A stretch of 64,000 nucleotides of DNA, taken from NCBI RefSeq assembly GCF_017916325.1, contig NC_090163.1, positions 565,501 to 629,500 of the forward strand, given 5' to 3'. This stretch comes from Leishmania martiniquensis. Lineage: Eukaryota; Euglenozoa; Kinetoplastea; Trypanosomatida; Trypanosomatidae. The translations under genes were made by a program, and so were the position numbers. A model generated the notes under the pieces. That model searched no databases. It was given only the letters and a program-made list of their open reading frames with translations, and was not told where the DNA came from. This document shows, piece after piece, positions 20,267 through 30,055 of this stretch (positions are counted from its first letter, which is position 1; every line of letters starts with the position of its first letter).

Positions 20267-21441
20267 CATATAATGAGTGAGGTGAGGTGAGGTGATCGTT
20301 TCCCTTCCTCAGCGCGCGCCCCTCGCATTTGATCTGCCGCTCTTTTCGCCATCACCAGCGCTGTGCTCTCAAGTGTCGCCGCATCTACTGTCCACCCCCC
20401 CCCTCTGTCCTTGGTGTGTTTGGGACCTTCACTCTTTCGTTTTACAGCACCAGAGCCCCACCCCTCGTTCGGCTGTGGCAGAAAGCGTGGGGGTGAGGGA
20501 GGCGCATTGTTGATGGGCACGCCCCAGCGCGGAGTGCATGTTGCTGTATGAGCGTGGCTGTAAGCGTACGCATGCGTGTGCATCACGGTCTTTTTATGTC
20601 GCGGTCTCTCTCGTGTGACGTCCTCCTGTCTGCCCACGCGCCTCCTCCGCGTGTTCTGTTTACCTGCTCGCTGCTTTGTTATCTCTTACATGTCCTCGCC
20701 ACGCCGTCATACGTCGCAGTGGGCACGGGGGGAGAGGAGAGGGAGGGTAAGAGGCGCCAAGAAGCAGGTAACTGAAGCACTCGACATTTTTTCTAAAGGG
20801 GGTGCGCCGTGTGCATGTAGAGAGGGAGGGGGGGGGCAAGGCAATTATTTTTTTTTTTTGCAGATCTGAGTTGGCGTCCACGACCTGCGCAATGCTGAAA
20901 ACAACGCCAACCTTAGGTAAAAGAAGAGGCCGTTATCGAATTCACAAATCTGAGGTGGCGCGAGTCGACCTGCCCCCATGGCAGACCTTCTAGTCGCCTC
21001 TCCTCCAACCTCTTTGGCCATCGACTTGCCGATGGTAGCGTCGTCTTCAACGCGACACTTCCACCGAGCGCCACCTACGGGATGCGCTTCCCTCACTCGG
21101 ACGCTCCGGCACGCGGTGTTTTTTGTTCACCTGGCCTGTTCGCACCTGCCAGCGCGTTCCCGCTTGCCGGCTTCCCCCAGCGCATTGGCGTCATTTCTTT
21201 GCCGCCCCGCCCGTTCGACTGTGTGCTTTGGTAAGAAGAGCGAGCACCGACTGCTTTGGTCGAACGCATCTCCCTCTCCCCCTGCCTCCCACTCACCTCA
21301 CCCACTGCCTCGGCTCTTCGCATCCTCCCTGATCCCTCTCGTCCCCCTCCCCCACCCTGGCGGCACCGTTCTCTTTGTCCCGCGCGTTGGAGAAATGCGA
21401 AGTCGAAACATATTCCTTACGCGTCACATTTGAAAAAAAAA

Positions 21442-22314
21442 ATGCTACGCCGACTCTACGTGGCACACGCAACGGCTGGAACGGCACTAGCAGCGCGCCA
21501 GGTGGCCCAGCCGCGCTCACACTTCGCGGCCTCCACACCGTCAACGCAATCGCCCTCGCGCCTTCACGCTCTGTACGTGCCGCGGCGAGGCTTCATGGGC
21601 TCCTTTTTTGGCCGTCCGCAGGCAAAGGTGAAGCTGGACGATGTCGCCTACGACAAATCCGCGCCGCACTACAGCGGCACAATCTTTGGGCTGCCAGCTG
21701 ATAACGTCGTCTTCTACTCAAAGGTGGCTGCTGGCACGTTCGCGACGTTGGCGGTCGTGTACATTTTCTTCAAGGGATACGTTCTGCTCTCCCGCTTTAG
21801 CTTGCAGACAGTCGCCCGACTTGGGTTTATGAGCGGCTTTGCGTCGTGTCTGCTCTGTTACACCGTCGCCCTCTCCCTCATCCGGCGCTCCCGCATCAAC
21901 GCCGATACGGTGTACAACCAATCCATCGCGCTTGTCATGCGCAATGAGAAGGTGATTCAGCACCTCGGCACACATCCACGCACCGGCGACTTTCGCACGT
22001 ACCACGCGACCGGCGGCTTCAAGCTGCCGCTGATGCGCCGCATTCGCAGTGGCTCGTACGAGTTGGCAGACCTCCTTGGGTTGAAGCAGCGCCGCCTCCA
22101 GATGCTCCTCACCCTGAAGAACCCCTCCAGCGGCAACGAAGGTCTGGTCTCGTGCGACGTCCGGAAGGAGAGCACCGGCTTCCTGTCCTCTACAAATGTC
22201 TACAAGTCGCTCTCCATCACCCTCTACTCTGAGAACAAGAAGATGGAGCCGGAGACGATCATCCTGATCGGCAAGCCGGAGGATGTCGTGTACCGCTCCC
22301 TCATCCTTCGCTGA
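21442..22314 (+). CDS. Two-pass mitochondrial membrane protein, COA1/TIM21-like
   Basis: The ATG at 21442 follows an A-rich stretch and gives 290 residues; the frame extends upstream without a credible start. The N-terminus (MLRRLYVAHATAGTALAARQ) is basic, Ala/Arg-rich and lacks acidic residues, like a mitochondrial presequence. Two hydrophobic helices lie at about 96-112 and 128-147. The C-terminal 140 residues form a compact alpha/beta-looking domain. Its layout, a helix (ALVMRNEKVIQHLG) then beta strands (LQMLLTLKNP; GLVSCDVRKE; SLSITLYSEN; TIILIGKPED), resembles the COA1/TIM21 superfamily. Members assist cytochrome oxidase assembly or presequence translocation in the inner membrane. The targeting and topology call is fairly good; the COA1/TIM21 assignment is tentative and needs a profile search. 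Confidence 0.75.
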   Translation: MLRRLYVAHATAGTALAARQVAQPRSHFAASTPSTQSPSRLHALYVPRRGFMGSFFGRPQAKVKLDDVAYDKSAPHYSGTIFGLPADNVVFYSKVAAGTFATLAVVYIFFKGYVLLSRFSLQTVARLGFMSGFASCLLCYTVALSLIRRSRINADTVYNQSIALVMRNEKVIQHLGTHPRTGDFRTYHATGGFKLPLMRRIRSGSYELADLLGLKQRRLQMLLTLKNPSSGNEGLVSCDVRKESTGFLSSTNVYKSLSITLYSENKKMEPETIILIGKPEDVVYRSLILR

Positions 22315-23830
22315 GGTGCAGCGCGGCAATGCGGCGCCACAGCTGAGGGAGGTGCAGGTGGGGCTAGTGATGTGAAAGGGCGCAGTTGGACAGAGAGGAT
22401 GGTGAAGTCCTGCAAAGGTAAACAGCAGTTGGGCCAAGTTGAATGTGTCGCTCCAGGAGTGGAGAGTACGCGTCGTGTGCCTCTGTCTCTCCATCCCTCT
22501 CTCTCCCTTCGGAGTCGATGGGGCGATGGGGAGGCAGCGTTGGAAGGGTGGTGTGGTCGGGAGTGTCTGCCCCTGTGAGCCTGTTTTTTTTTCCATCGGT
22601 TTCGCTTCGGGCAAAGGAGCGAAAGAAAGCGAAATGATGCGCCCTGACAGGCTGACCTCTATCACACATTTACGCACACAGACCTGCATACACAGCTTCA
22701 CCTCTCTTGTGATCTCGCTCGCTCTAACCGTCTCGCCAGTGGGCGGTGGGGGGGGGATGGCAATGCACGCGCAGCCGCAACGGCGTCGCTGTAATCATGT
22801 CTGTGCACGTCTGGTTCGCTTTCTTTTGTCGCCGTCTTTGGGGTGTTTTTTTTCGTTCTACCGGCTGTTGCTCGCACCTCTTCTGCCGGCTAGTGCGCTA
22901 TTCCAGCTGCGTCATCCTCACCTCTCTCTTCCCTCCTCCACCTCCACCGTCCTTCTGGACCAACGCCCACCTCAGTGGACGTCATGTCTTGGCAGTAGGT
23001 TCCACGACTGGCCCCATATATATATATATATATTCATATATAAACCCTGGCAGGCGATGCAGTGGTGGCCCTCCTTTTTTTGGTTCGGCGTGTGCGTTAT
23101 CGTAGGCCTATACATATGGGCGTGGGGGGATCGCTATCCCCCGTCTCTCTCCTCTCTGTCCATCGCGTTTTTTTCCTCTTTGTTTCGCCTGTCTCTCCGC
23201 TGTAGTCACTGTCACGTGCGTGTGTGAGTGTGTGGATGCCAACTCGTATCTACAGATGCCCGTATTCCAAGATGGTGGCTCAGCGGTGCGCTTGCGCGAG
23301 AAAAAGATGGCCAATGGGTGTCGTACAGCAGCAGCACGGCTGCTGCTCTGTGACGCAGGGTCAGCTCTGTTGTACGGGGTAACGGCTGCCCCCTTCCCCT
23401 CCTACTCCTCCTCCCCTCTTCTCATGCAATATGTTTCTTCCAGGTCGTCTCTTCACACTGCCCTCCCCCCAATCCTCATTTCTTGGCATGTCGGATTCGA
23501 AGCTTGTATCGGAGCACAGCAGCGCGCTCTCAAGGGCACAGACGTCGGCGCTGACACCGATATGCGGTGCACTACGCGCTCGTGTACAGGAGCCAAGGAA
23601 GAGAAGCGCAAGTAGAAGTCGCAGGATGGCACAGTCTTTGGATCACTCTTTCCTTCCCTGTCCCCTTCAGTTCCGTTTGTCCATGCGCATAGAGACGCGC
23701 GCACAGACTTGCAATACACGCGCGCGCATTTCGTCACAGATCGCTGTCAAAGGCCGCACGCAGACACACACACACATCACCACCATACGTTGTGGCTGCC
23801 TTCACGTGAACGGCACCTGCAGTACCTCAG
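22315..23830. other. Intergenic spacer
   Basis: No gene is supported. It contains an (AT)n run at 23016-23033 with a shorter TATA-rich echo just after it, plus TG-rich and pyrimidine-rich sequence. A CA-repeat at about 23763-23776 precedes the next gene. Confidence 0.4.
23016..23033. repeat. (AT)n microsatellite
   Basis: An 18-base AT dinucleotide run followed within a few bases by a second CATATATA stretch, in the spacer. Confidence 0.8.
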
Positions 23831-25357
23831 ATGGACGTTCCACTACACCTTCGGCTGGCCTGCGCCAGGCGCTTCGATGACGTCTACAAGGACAGGAAAC
23901 CCGTGAGATATGACGCTCAACCTCCTTGTCGAGGATCGCCTCACATTGGCAAAGACTTTGAGTGCGACGGGCGACAATGGCTGAGCTCCCTGGTGGCAGC
24001 GCTCGGGCCGAGCCAAGATGGCACTGCCGCATCGTATGCCGACCCAGCGGTCAACGCCTCCTTCATTTCCCCAGCTGGGGCCACCGCGCGTGTAGAAGCG
24101 AGCGCACCGTCAGCGTCGCATAACTTAGATCCGCAGCCGCAATCCCAGCGTACGTCACTCACCTCCTCGAGCAGGACTGTGCGGTCGCCCCCAGACATCC
24201 CCTTCGAGCCCCACGCACAGGAAGCGACAAGAGTGGAATCGGCAGTGCAGGCAAGTGTAGTTATTGAGGTGGAAGCCGACGCTGCGGCACGCGCGCGCGC
24301 GGTGCGTGTCAGCGAGGAACTGGCCGGAACGCATGAGGTGTTACTCGCCGACATTACAACCGCCCTCGAGCGGCGTGTGCGCGAGTGCGTGTTGAAGACA
24401 GCCGCACTTGACGAAGCACGTCAGCAGCTCATCTGCGCCTTTCAGCTTCCATCGGTCACATCTCCTGCATCGTCAGCTTGCCCCCCTCATCCTGTACCTC
24501 GGGCGCCATCAGCTGCGGTAGCCAGTCACGCAAGCACCGCACCACCACCCCAAGCCCAGTGGACGAAGGAGGAAGCTCGCACGCGAGCCGAAGCCACCAC
24601 GTACATGGCATCGGAGCGAGATGCAGCGGACGGCGAGCTGGTGGATGGTCCGGTTCAAGTACCTGCTGCACGCGCTGCGGCCGCTGATGTCGCTGTTCGC
24701 CCTCCATGGCTTTCTGCTAACCGGACTGATGCTTCTCTCTCCGATGACGTGAGGAAGGAAATGGCGCTGCACCTTTACGCCTTGCGCCGCCAAGTGAAGC
24801 AGTTGCACGGCCGGCTCGAGGCGCACGAATCGACGCACTACCGTCACATAAATGCGCTTCGTGCCGCCCAGAAGCAGTCGCGCACATCCTCATCCCCGCC
24901 TGTTCGAGTTGAGATAGTGAAGGCCTACGAAGACGATCCTGTGCCCTACCGCAAAGGGCCTTGGAGAGAGGCCGATTTTGCTGCTGCGCGGCGCAGCGGT
25001 CCGGATCGCAGCGCTGGCGGCATGAAGAAGGATGCTGCTGGTGACGAGAGTTACACCTCCGACGACTTCACGGAAGTGACGTCGCGTGTGTCGTCTGTCG
25101 TGAGCGGGGGCGACGGAAGCAGCAGCAGTGTTAGTAGCACCGAGAAGCTTTTCCGGCAACGGCAGGCCGCTGCGCTGAGGGCACGTGGCCAACGATTAGT
25201 CGCGCACAGTGCTGCAGTGCATGCAGCTGGCCCATCGCGCAATTACAGAAGCGCCAGCAGCAGTGGCGACTCCAGTGCTTCGACGAACACGAGCAGCTAT
25301 TCCTCACGCACGACCACCGCCACAACGTCCATGGACACGGACTCGGAAAGCGCCTAG
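23831..25357 (+). CDS. Ser/Ala-rich hypothetical protein with short coiled coils
   Basis: A 508-residue frame beginning at a genuine ATG (M-D-V-P-L-H-L). The first 60 residues (LHLRLACARRFDDVYKDRK, then ECDGRQWLSSLV) look ordered. The middle is Ala/Pro/Ser-rich, with one helical segment at about 155-200 (AAARARAVRVSEELAGTHE; ALERRVRECVLKTAALDEAR). A second helix occurs at about 315-350 (EMALHLYALRRQVKQLHGRL). The last 90 residues are a Ser/Thr-rich low-complexity tail. No catalytic motif, membrane segment or targeting signal is evident. I do not recognise a family. Length and codon use support a true gene. Confidence 0.78.
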   Translation: MDVPLHLRLACARRFDDVYKDRKPVRYDAQPPCRGSPHIGKDFECDGRQWLSSLVAALGPSQDGTAASYADPAVNASFISPAGATARVEASAPSASHNLDPQPQSQRTSLTSSSRTVRSPPDIPFEPHAQEATRVESAVQASVVIEVEADAAARARAVRVSEELAGTHEVLLADITTALERRVRECVLKTAALDEARQQLICAFQLPSVTSPASSACPPHPVPRAPSAAVASHASTAPPPQAQWTKEEARTRAEATTYMASERDAADGELVDGPVQVPAARAAAADVAVRPPWLSANRTDASLSDDVRKEMALHLYALRRQVKQLHGRLEAHESTHYRHINALRAAQKQSRTSSSPPVRVEIVKAYEDDPVPYRKGPWREADFAAARRSGPDRSAGGMKKDAAGDESYTSDDFTEVTSRVSSVVSGGDGSSSSVSSTEKLFRQRQAAALRARGQRLVAHSAAVHAAGPSRNYRSASSSGDSSASTNTSSYSSRTTTATTSMDTDSESA

Positions 25358-26161
25358 CGAAGCGGTGTGCCGACTCACCGCGCCGATCCCGTGTGCTACC
25401 ATGGATATCGCGTATCCTCACCAATAGAGCCAGGAAAATGCTGGACGCCTCTGCCTTTGTTGGAAGACCGCTTTGCATTCGGCCTCGTTGACGAGGAGAG
25501 GGCGGCAAACCAATTGTGTACACTCGCCCTTTCCTTCCCTCCCCACCATCGAATGCACGCTAGCTACAACCTGGAGAGAAGGGCGCCGCTGTGTGGCGAA
25601 GCTCTTCCTCTCGGTGCAGCTCCGCGTTTGCCCTTTTCTTTGAAAAGGGGGGCCCGACTGATTTTGCGGTTCCTTCCCTCTCTTACTCTCGCGGTGACCG
25701 CTGTCCATGTTGTCAGAATACTTTCTGCATTCCACCTGAGCCTCCCCCCTCCCCCTATTTCATGTCTCTGACCCCGTGAGACAAGCAGTTGGAAGGGTGG
25801 GTGGCTCTACACTGTTGCTCGTGTCCCACATGGGCGCGTATCCGTGCGCGTGTGCAGCGGCCGCACTCTGTTCCTGCAGGTGTGGCGTGGCTGTAAGCAG
25901 CCCGATGACGCACGCACACACACACACCTGATTTCTACGCTGGAGCCCTTCAGCTTTATCTAACCCATTCGCTGAAGCCTCGAGCAGCCACCCCCCTCCC
26001 CCTTCTCCCTCATTACTTCTCTCGCTCACCAGCACAAGCACATCCTATCACGCGGTGCACGCCCCCAATACTCTTCCCTCAGCCGAAATTGAGCGTGTCG
26101 TGCTATCTCTCTCCCTCCCTCTCTTATCGAAGCCGCTGCGAGTAGCATCCACCTCAGCATC
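25358..26161. other. Intergenic spacer
   Basis: Typical pyrimidine-rich UTR sequence with a CA repeat at about 25914-25926 and CT-rich tracts at about 25990-26030 and 26100-26125 before the hydrolase start. No gene is seen. Confidence 0.4.
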
Positions 26162-27205
26162 ATGGATTCCGTGCTCCCCTCGTCGGTGGATGCGGCCGTG
26201 GTCAGTGCACCGCCGACCAAGGGCAGCAGCACCTCCTCAGCCCTCTCACCCGAAGTGAGAGCCGTGCTCGGCGACTTCGAAGACAAATTCGCTGAGGTGG
26301 GCACCTGCGCCAGCACCGGCAAGCGCGTCACTCTTTGCTACAACACCTTCGGCGACCCCTCCCACCCGTGCCTGATGCTCGTTCAAGGGCTCAGCACCTC
26401 GCTGCTGGGCTATCCGCTGCGCTTCGTGCAATACTTTGTGGACCAGGGCTACTATGTCATTCGCTTCGACAACCGCGACGTAGGGCTTTCCACCCGGTTC
26501 GACGAGTTCGGCGCCCCGGCGCTCATCCGGCTCCGTCTGCCGCAGTGGATGTCCATCGGCGAGCGCCTGCCATACGCTCTGTATGACATGATGATCGATG
26601 CGATTGGACTGCTGACGGCGCTAAAGATACGTCAGGCCCACGTGTTTGGGATGAGTATGGGTGGCATGATTGCACAGCTCATGGCCATTCACCACCCGGA
26701 GCGCGTGCTGAGCCTGAATATTCTCTTCTCTCACGCCGGAGGCGCGGACGTTGTGAGCCCGAGCCTGCTGCACTATGCCCGCTTCCTGCGGAAGCCGCGC
26801 AGCAACAGCGCCGAGGACCGTGCGGCGCACATGGCGTGGTTTATTAACTACCTCGGCCAGGGAGCGTACGAGGGGAACATGGAAAACGTGAAGAAGTACA
26901 TCTTATGCACATACGAGCGCAACGGCGTGATCAACGACAGCGGAATGCAACGGCAGGCGGCGGCGGTAATGCGTGCGCCCAGCCGCGCCGAAGGCCTACG
27001 CAAGCTGAGATGCCCGGCGTTGGTGATCCATGGTGCCAAGGACCCACTGATACCCGTGGCAAACGGCTACCGGCTTGCCGAGTTGGTGCCGAAAGCGAAG
27101 CTGGTGATTTTTCCTCAGCTCGGTCACGACTTCCCGGCGGAGCTGATGAAGCCGATCGCAGACGAGGTCCTGTTAAACATGAGCCTCGTAAAGCCGATGG
27201 AGTAG
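26162..27205 (+). CDS. Alpha/beta hydrolase-fold protein
   Basis: A 347-residue protein with a complete alpha/beta-hydrolase layout. It has an oxyanion-hole loop after the third strand (LMLVQGLSTS, about 71-80) and a conserved strand-turn FDNRDVGLST (102-111). The nucleophile elbow is GMSMG with Ser165. The acid residue is Asp294 in IHGAKDPLIP and the catalytic His is His322 in QLGHDFP. The RFDNRDVGLST signature is shared with bacterial esterases and methylesterases of the RdmC/aclacinomycin type, so an ester substrate is likely; the actual substrate cannot be read from the sequence. There is no signal peptide or membrane segment. An N-terminal 45-residue Ser/Ala-rich extension precedes the fold. 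The start is at ATG 26162. Confidence 0.9.
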   Translation: MDSVLPSSVDAAVVSAPPTKGSSTSSALSPEVRAVLGDFEDKFAEVGTCASTGKRVTLCYNTFGDPSHPCLMLVQGLSTSLLGYPLRFVQYFVDQGYYVIRFDNRDVGLSTRFDEFGAPALIRLRLPQWMSIGERLPYALYDMMIDAIGLLTALKIRQAHVFGMSMGGMIAQLMAIHHPERVLSLNILFSHAGGADVVSPSLLHYARFLRKPRSNSAEDRAAHMAWFINYLGQGAYEGNMENVKKYILCTYERNGVINDSGMQRQAAAVMRAPSRAEGLRKLRCPALVIHGAKDPLIPVANGYRLAELVPKAKLVIFPQLGHDFPAELMKPIADEVLLNMSLVKPME

Positions 27206-27879
27206 CGGGGTAGGGGTACTGAGATTCGTGTGTGTATGCGTCTGTCTGAGCGCTACGGTACCATCCTCCCTGTGCCCAGCTGGGTGCGTCTCTTTGCGTG
27301 CTTTAATGCGGCCACATTGCTGCGTGTCTGCCCCCGTAAAGACGAAGGGTGGGGAGAGCAGCCATGCGCGCCCTTGCAGGGGAGACCACAGCTGTAGAAG
27401 CGGCAGGCAACCCTTCTCCCACCACGCGCCGGCACCTTTCCATCTTGAGTCGCATTGGCTCATGCTCGATGTTTCCTCATCTTGGCGGCCTTTCGGCTTT
27501 TCGATGGCGCACCCACCCATCTGCGTGCTCGCATGTGCGCCTGTACTGACGTGACTTCGAGGCAGCAGATGGCCAAGCAGGCTTGTACAAAATATCAGCA
27601 GCACCGCCGGCCACCATCGCTCCTCGTTTGCCCCTCTCTCCCGCTCCCCGTCGCTGACCTCACTCCGTAGAAGGGGGCGCATGAGGCAGCCGGAGCGCAA
27701 AGGTGCACTCAGTGGGGTGGGGGTAGCGTCAAGAGACGTAAGTAGACGAGGTCGTGCGCTTACGTGGGGCCGTTGATAACCTCAGAACCTCCCTCCAGTC
27801 AACGATCGCCCCAGTGCGCGTGAAACTCAACTCATCATCGCCACTCGACCAGAGGACGTTGCCTCGCTTTCCCTTTCAG

Positions 27880-28350
27880 CGCGCCCACTCTGCGCCACGG
27901 AAAGCATTAGGGGAGCCGCCCTCTGACCCGGCCTGCCGCGCAGGTCGCCGCGTAGTGCATCCCTCTCTGGGGTGGCGCAGGCTCTCCATGCGCCGGCAGA
28001 CAGCCACGGCTGAGCGGCATGCGCTCGAGTGGCCTCGGCACCTTGTCAGCCATGTGAAGGACGCAAACGTGCCCGCGGTCGCAGGTCGCCCTCCCCCCCC
28101 CACACACACACGCTGCAGCGTCGTCCAGAGGACGGACCGCTGGCATCCGTGCCGAGGAGCCGCCCGGGCCTCCCCCCCCCACGCAGCGTGGGAGGGGGAG
28201 GGGTACACGAAGCCCTCCTGAGATACCCATACGTTGAGGCGCGTGATCGGCATCATTTTCATCGTAGGCGCCTCCTCGCTGAGGCAGATCAAGGCATTTT
28301 TAGGGTCGGCTAGTGGCACATCTCGTGGCTCCACGCCATCCCCTGAAGAC
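27880..28350 (-). mobile_element. SIDER2-like degenerate retroposon, copy B (longest, antisense)
   Basis: Positions about 27880-28231 are almost identical to the repeat at 36102-36483, and the same repeat occurs inverted at 18806-19104. Beyond 28231 it continues in sequence with no counterpart in the other copies, to about 28350; the outer limit is approximate. The total of about 470-500 bp fits a full-length SIDER2. Relative to the plus-strand transcription of this cluster the element is in antisense orientation, unlike copies A and C. Confidence 0.7.
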
Positions 28351-28831
28351 ACCGTGACTTGTACTCTCCCCTTCCCCACTCGACACCGTGAAAGAACTGG
28401 TGCATGTGCGCCGTGTCATACGGGAGCGATTGCCTCAACATCACTCCTCGGTGTCTGTAACGACTCCGATACTGCTGCTAATGACTTGCAGCGCGCGTCC
28501 TTCCTTCTTCAAAGAAGCGCGACACAACCAGTCACTCGTATCCTTCTCCTCTCCCCCCCCTTGCACACCACAGCTCTTCCTGGTTGCCCTCTTCGTTGAG
28601 GTGGCCGAATCTTTTTTCCTCTGGGGCTCAGTCACTCCTCTTTCCGATTAGCAGAGAAACTTATCCATGTGACCGGGTTAGCACGCATAGTCCCTCGCGT
28701 ATGTGGCGCCATGCGGTATCGTTAACCGTGATTATACGAGACAACTCGGTGGCTCTCGTGGTGGCCGCGTTCCTCGCCGGCTGCCGGGGCTCCGCAATGG
28801 AGTGGCCGCTTCGGCCCCCCTTGGCCAACGG

Positions 28832-28853
28832 GCGGGGGCGCCGGCGCCCCCGC
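28832..28853. repeat. 22-bp perfect GC palindrome beside the minisatellite
   Basis: A fully self-complementary G/C-only sequence with GGCGCC-type cores lies 41 bp before the first 19-bp repeat unit. It could form a very stable hairpin in RNA or single-stranded DNA. Confidence 0.75.
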
Positions 28854-28893
28854 GGGTTCGTCGCAAACCGCCTTTGCCGAAAGCCGCCTGGCC

Positions 28894-29843
28894 AGCCGAG
28901 GGACACCTGGTCAGCCGAGGGACACCCATTCAGCCGAGGAGCGCCTGGTTAGCCGAGGGACACCTGGTTAGCCGAGGGACACCTGGCCAGCCGAGGGACA
29001 CCTGGTCAGCCGAGGGGCGCCTGGTTAGCCGAGGGACACCTGGTTAGCCGAGGGACACCTGGTTAGCCGAGGGACACCTGGCCAGCCGAGGAGCGCCTGG
29101 TCAGCCGAGGGACACCTGTTCAGCCGAGGGGCGCCTGGTTAGCCGAGGGACACCTGGTCAGCCGAGGGACACCTGGTCAGCCGAGGAGCACCTGGTTAGC
29201 CGAGGGACACCTGGTTAGCCGAGGGACACCTGGCCAGCCGAGGGACACCTGGTCAGCCGAGGAGCGCCTGGTTAGCCGAGGGACACCTGGTCAGCCGAGG
29301 AGCGCCTGGTTAGCCGAGGGACACCCATTCAGCCGAGGAGCGCCTGGTTAGCCGAGGGGCACCTGGTTAGCCGAGGGACACCTGGCCAGCCGAGGGACAC
29401 CTGGTTAGCCGAGGGACACCTGGCCAGCCGAGGAGCGCCTGGTCAGCCGAGGGACACCTGGTTAGCCGAGGGACACCTGGCCAGCCGAGGAGCACCTGGT
29501 TAGCCGAGGGACACCTGGCCAGCCGAGGAGCGCCTGGTTAGCCGAGGGACACCCATTCAGCCGAGGGGCGCCTGGCCAGCCGAGGGACACCTGGTCAGCC
29601 GAGGAGCGCCTGGTTAGCCGAGGGACACCCATTCAGCCGAGGAGCGCCTGGTTAGCCGAGGGACACCTGGCCAGCCGAGGGACACCTGGCCAGCCGAGGG
29701 ACACCTGGCCAGCCGAGGGACACCTGGTTAGCCGAGGGACACCTGGCCAGCCGAGGGACACCTGGTCAGCCGAGGGACACCTGGTTAGCCGAGGGACACC
29801 TGGCCAGCCGAGGGACACCCATTCAGCCGAGGAGCGCCCGGCC
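28894..29843. repeat. Minisatellite: 50 tandem 19-bp units
   Basis: The unit reads AGCCGAGGGACACCTGGTT with variable positions. The centre alternates among GGGACACC, GGAGCGCC, GGGGCGCC and GGAGCACC; the tail alternates among TGGTT, TGGTC, TGGCC, CATTC and TGTTC. The span is 950 bp, exactly 50 x 19, so the register appears unbroken. CATTC-tailed units recur at irregular intervals and are mostly followed by a GGAGCGCC unit, suggesting higher-order duplication. Because 19 is not a multiple of three and the TGGTT variant yields TAG on one strand and TAA on the other, the array is not coding over its length. Confidence 0.93.
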
Positions 29844-30055
29844 ATCTGGCGGCCACACCGATTGCCGACGGCAAGCCAAGAAGCGCCGGCGACCCGGGCT
29901 AGGCGCGGAAAGGGCGCCGGCGGCGGGCGGGCAACCCCCAGACCGAGGAGCAGCACCCCGCGGCGCCCAAGCGGAGGGGGCAGCCCACCTAGCCGCGAAC
30001 CCCGCCACGGCATCCATTCCAGGCAGCGACCGTTCGCGCTTGAGACAAACCGCTG

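Larger units (their letters stand above)
18268..21441. other. Long intergenic spacer with SIDER2-like repeat and palindrome
   Basis: This 3.2 kb stretch has no gene. It holds the sense SIDER2-like copy at 18806-19104 and a perfect AT-rich palindrome at 20231-20266. It also has a GAGGT-type short tandem at about 20278-20294 and a long T-run near 20849-20860. Pyrimidine-rich sequence continues up to the start at 21442. Confidence 0.45.

Noticed and set aside
21256..21441. Upstream extension of the COA1/TIM21-like frame
   Set aside because: It has no ATG start, and the mitochondrial-type presequence begins at the Met at 21442.
28703..29047. Open frames running into the 19-bp array on both strands, giving 19-residue repeats
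   Set aside because: The unit length is not a multiple of three and TAG/TAA occurs in the TGGTT variants; there is no long frame across the array.
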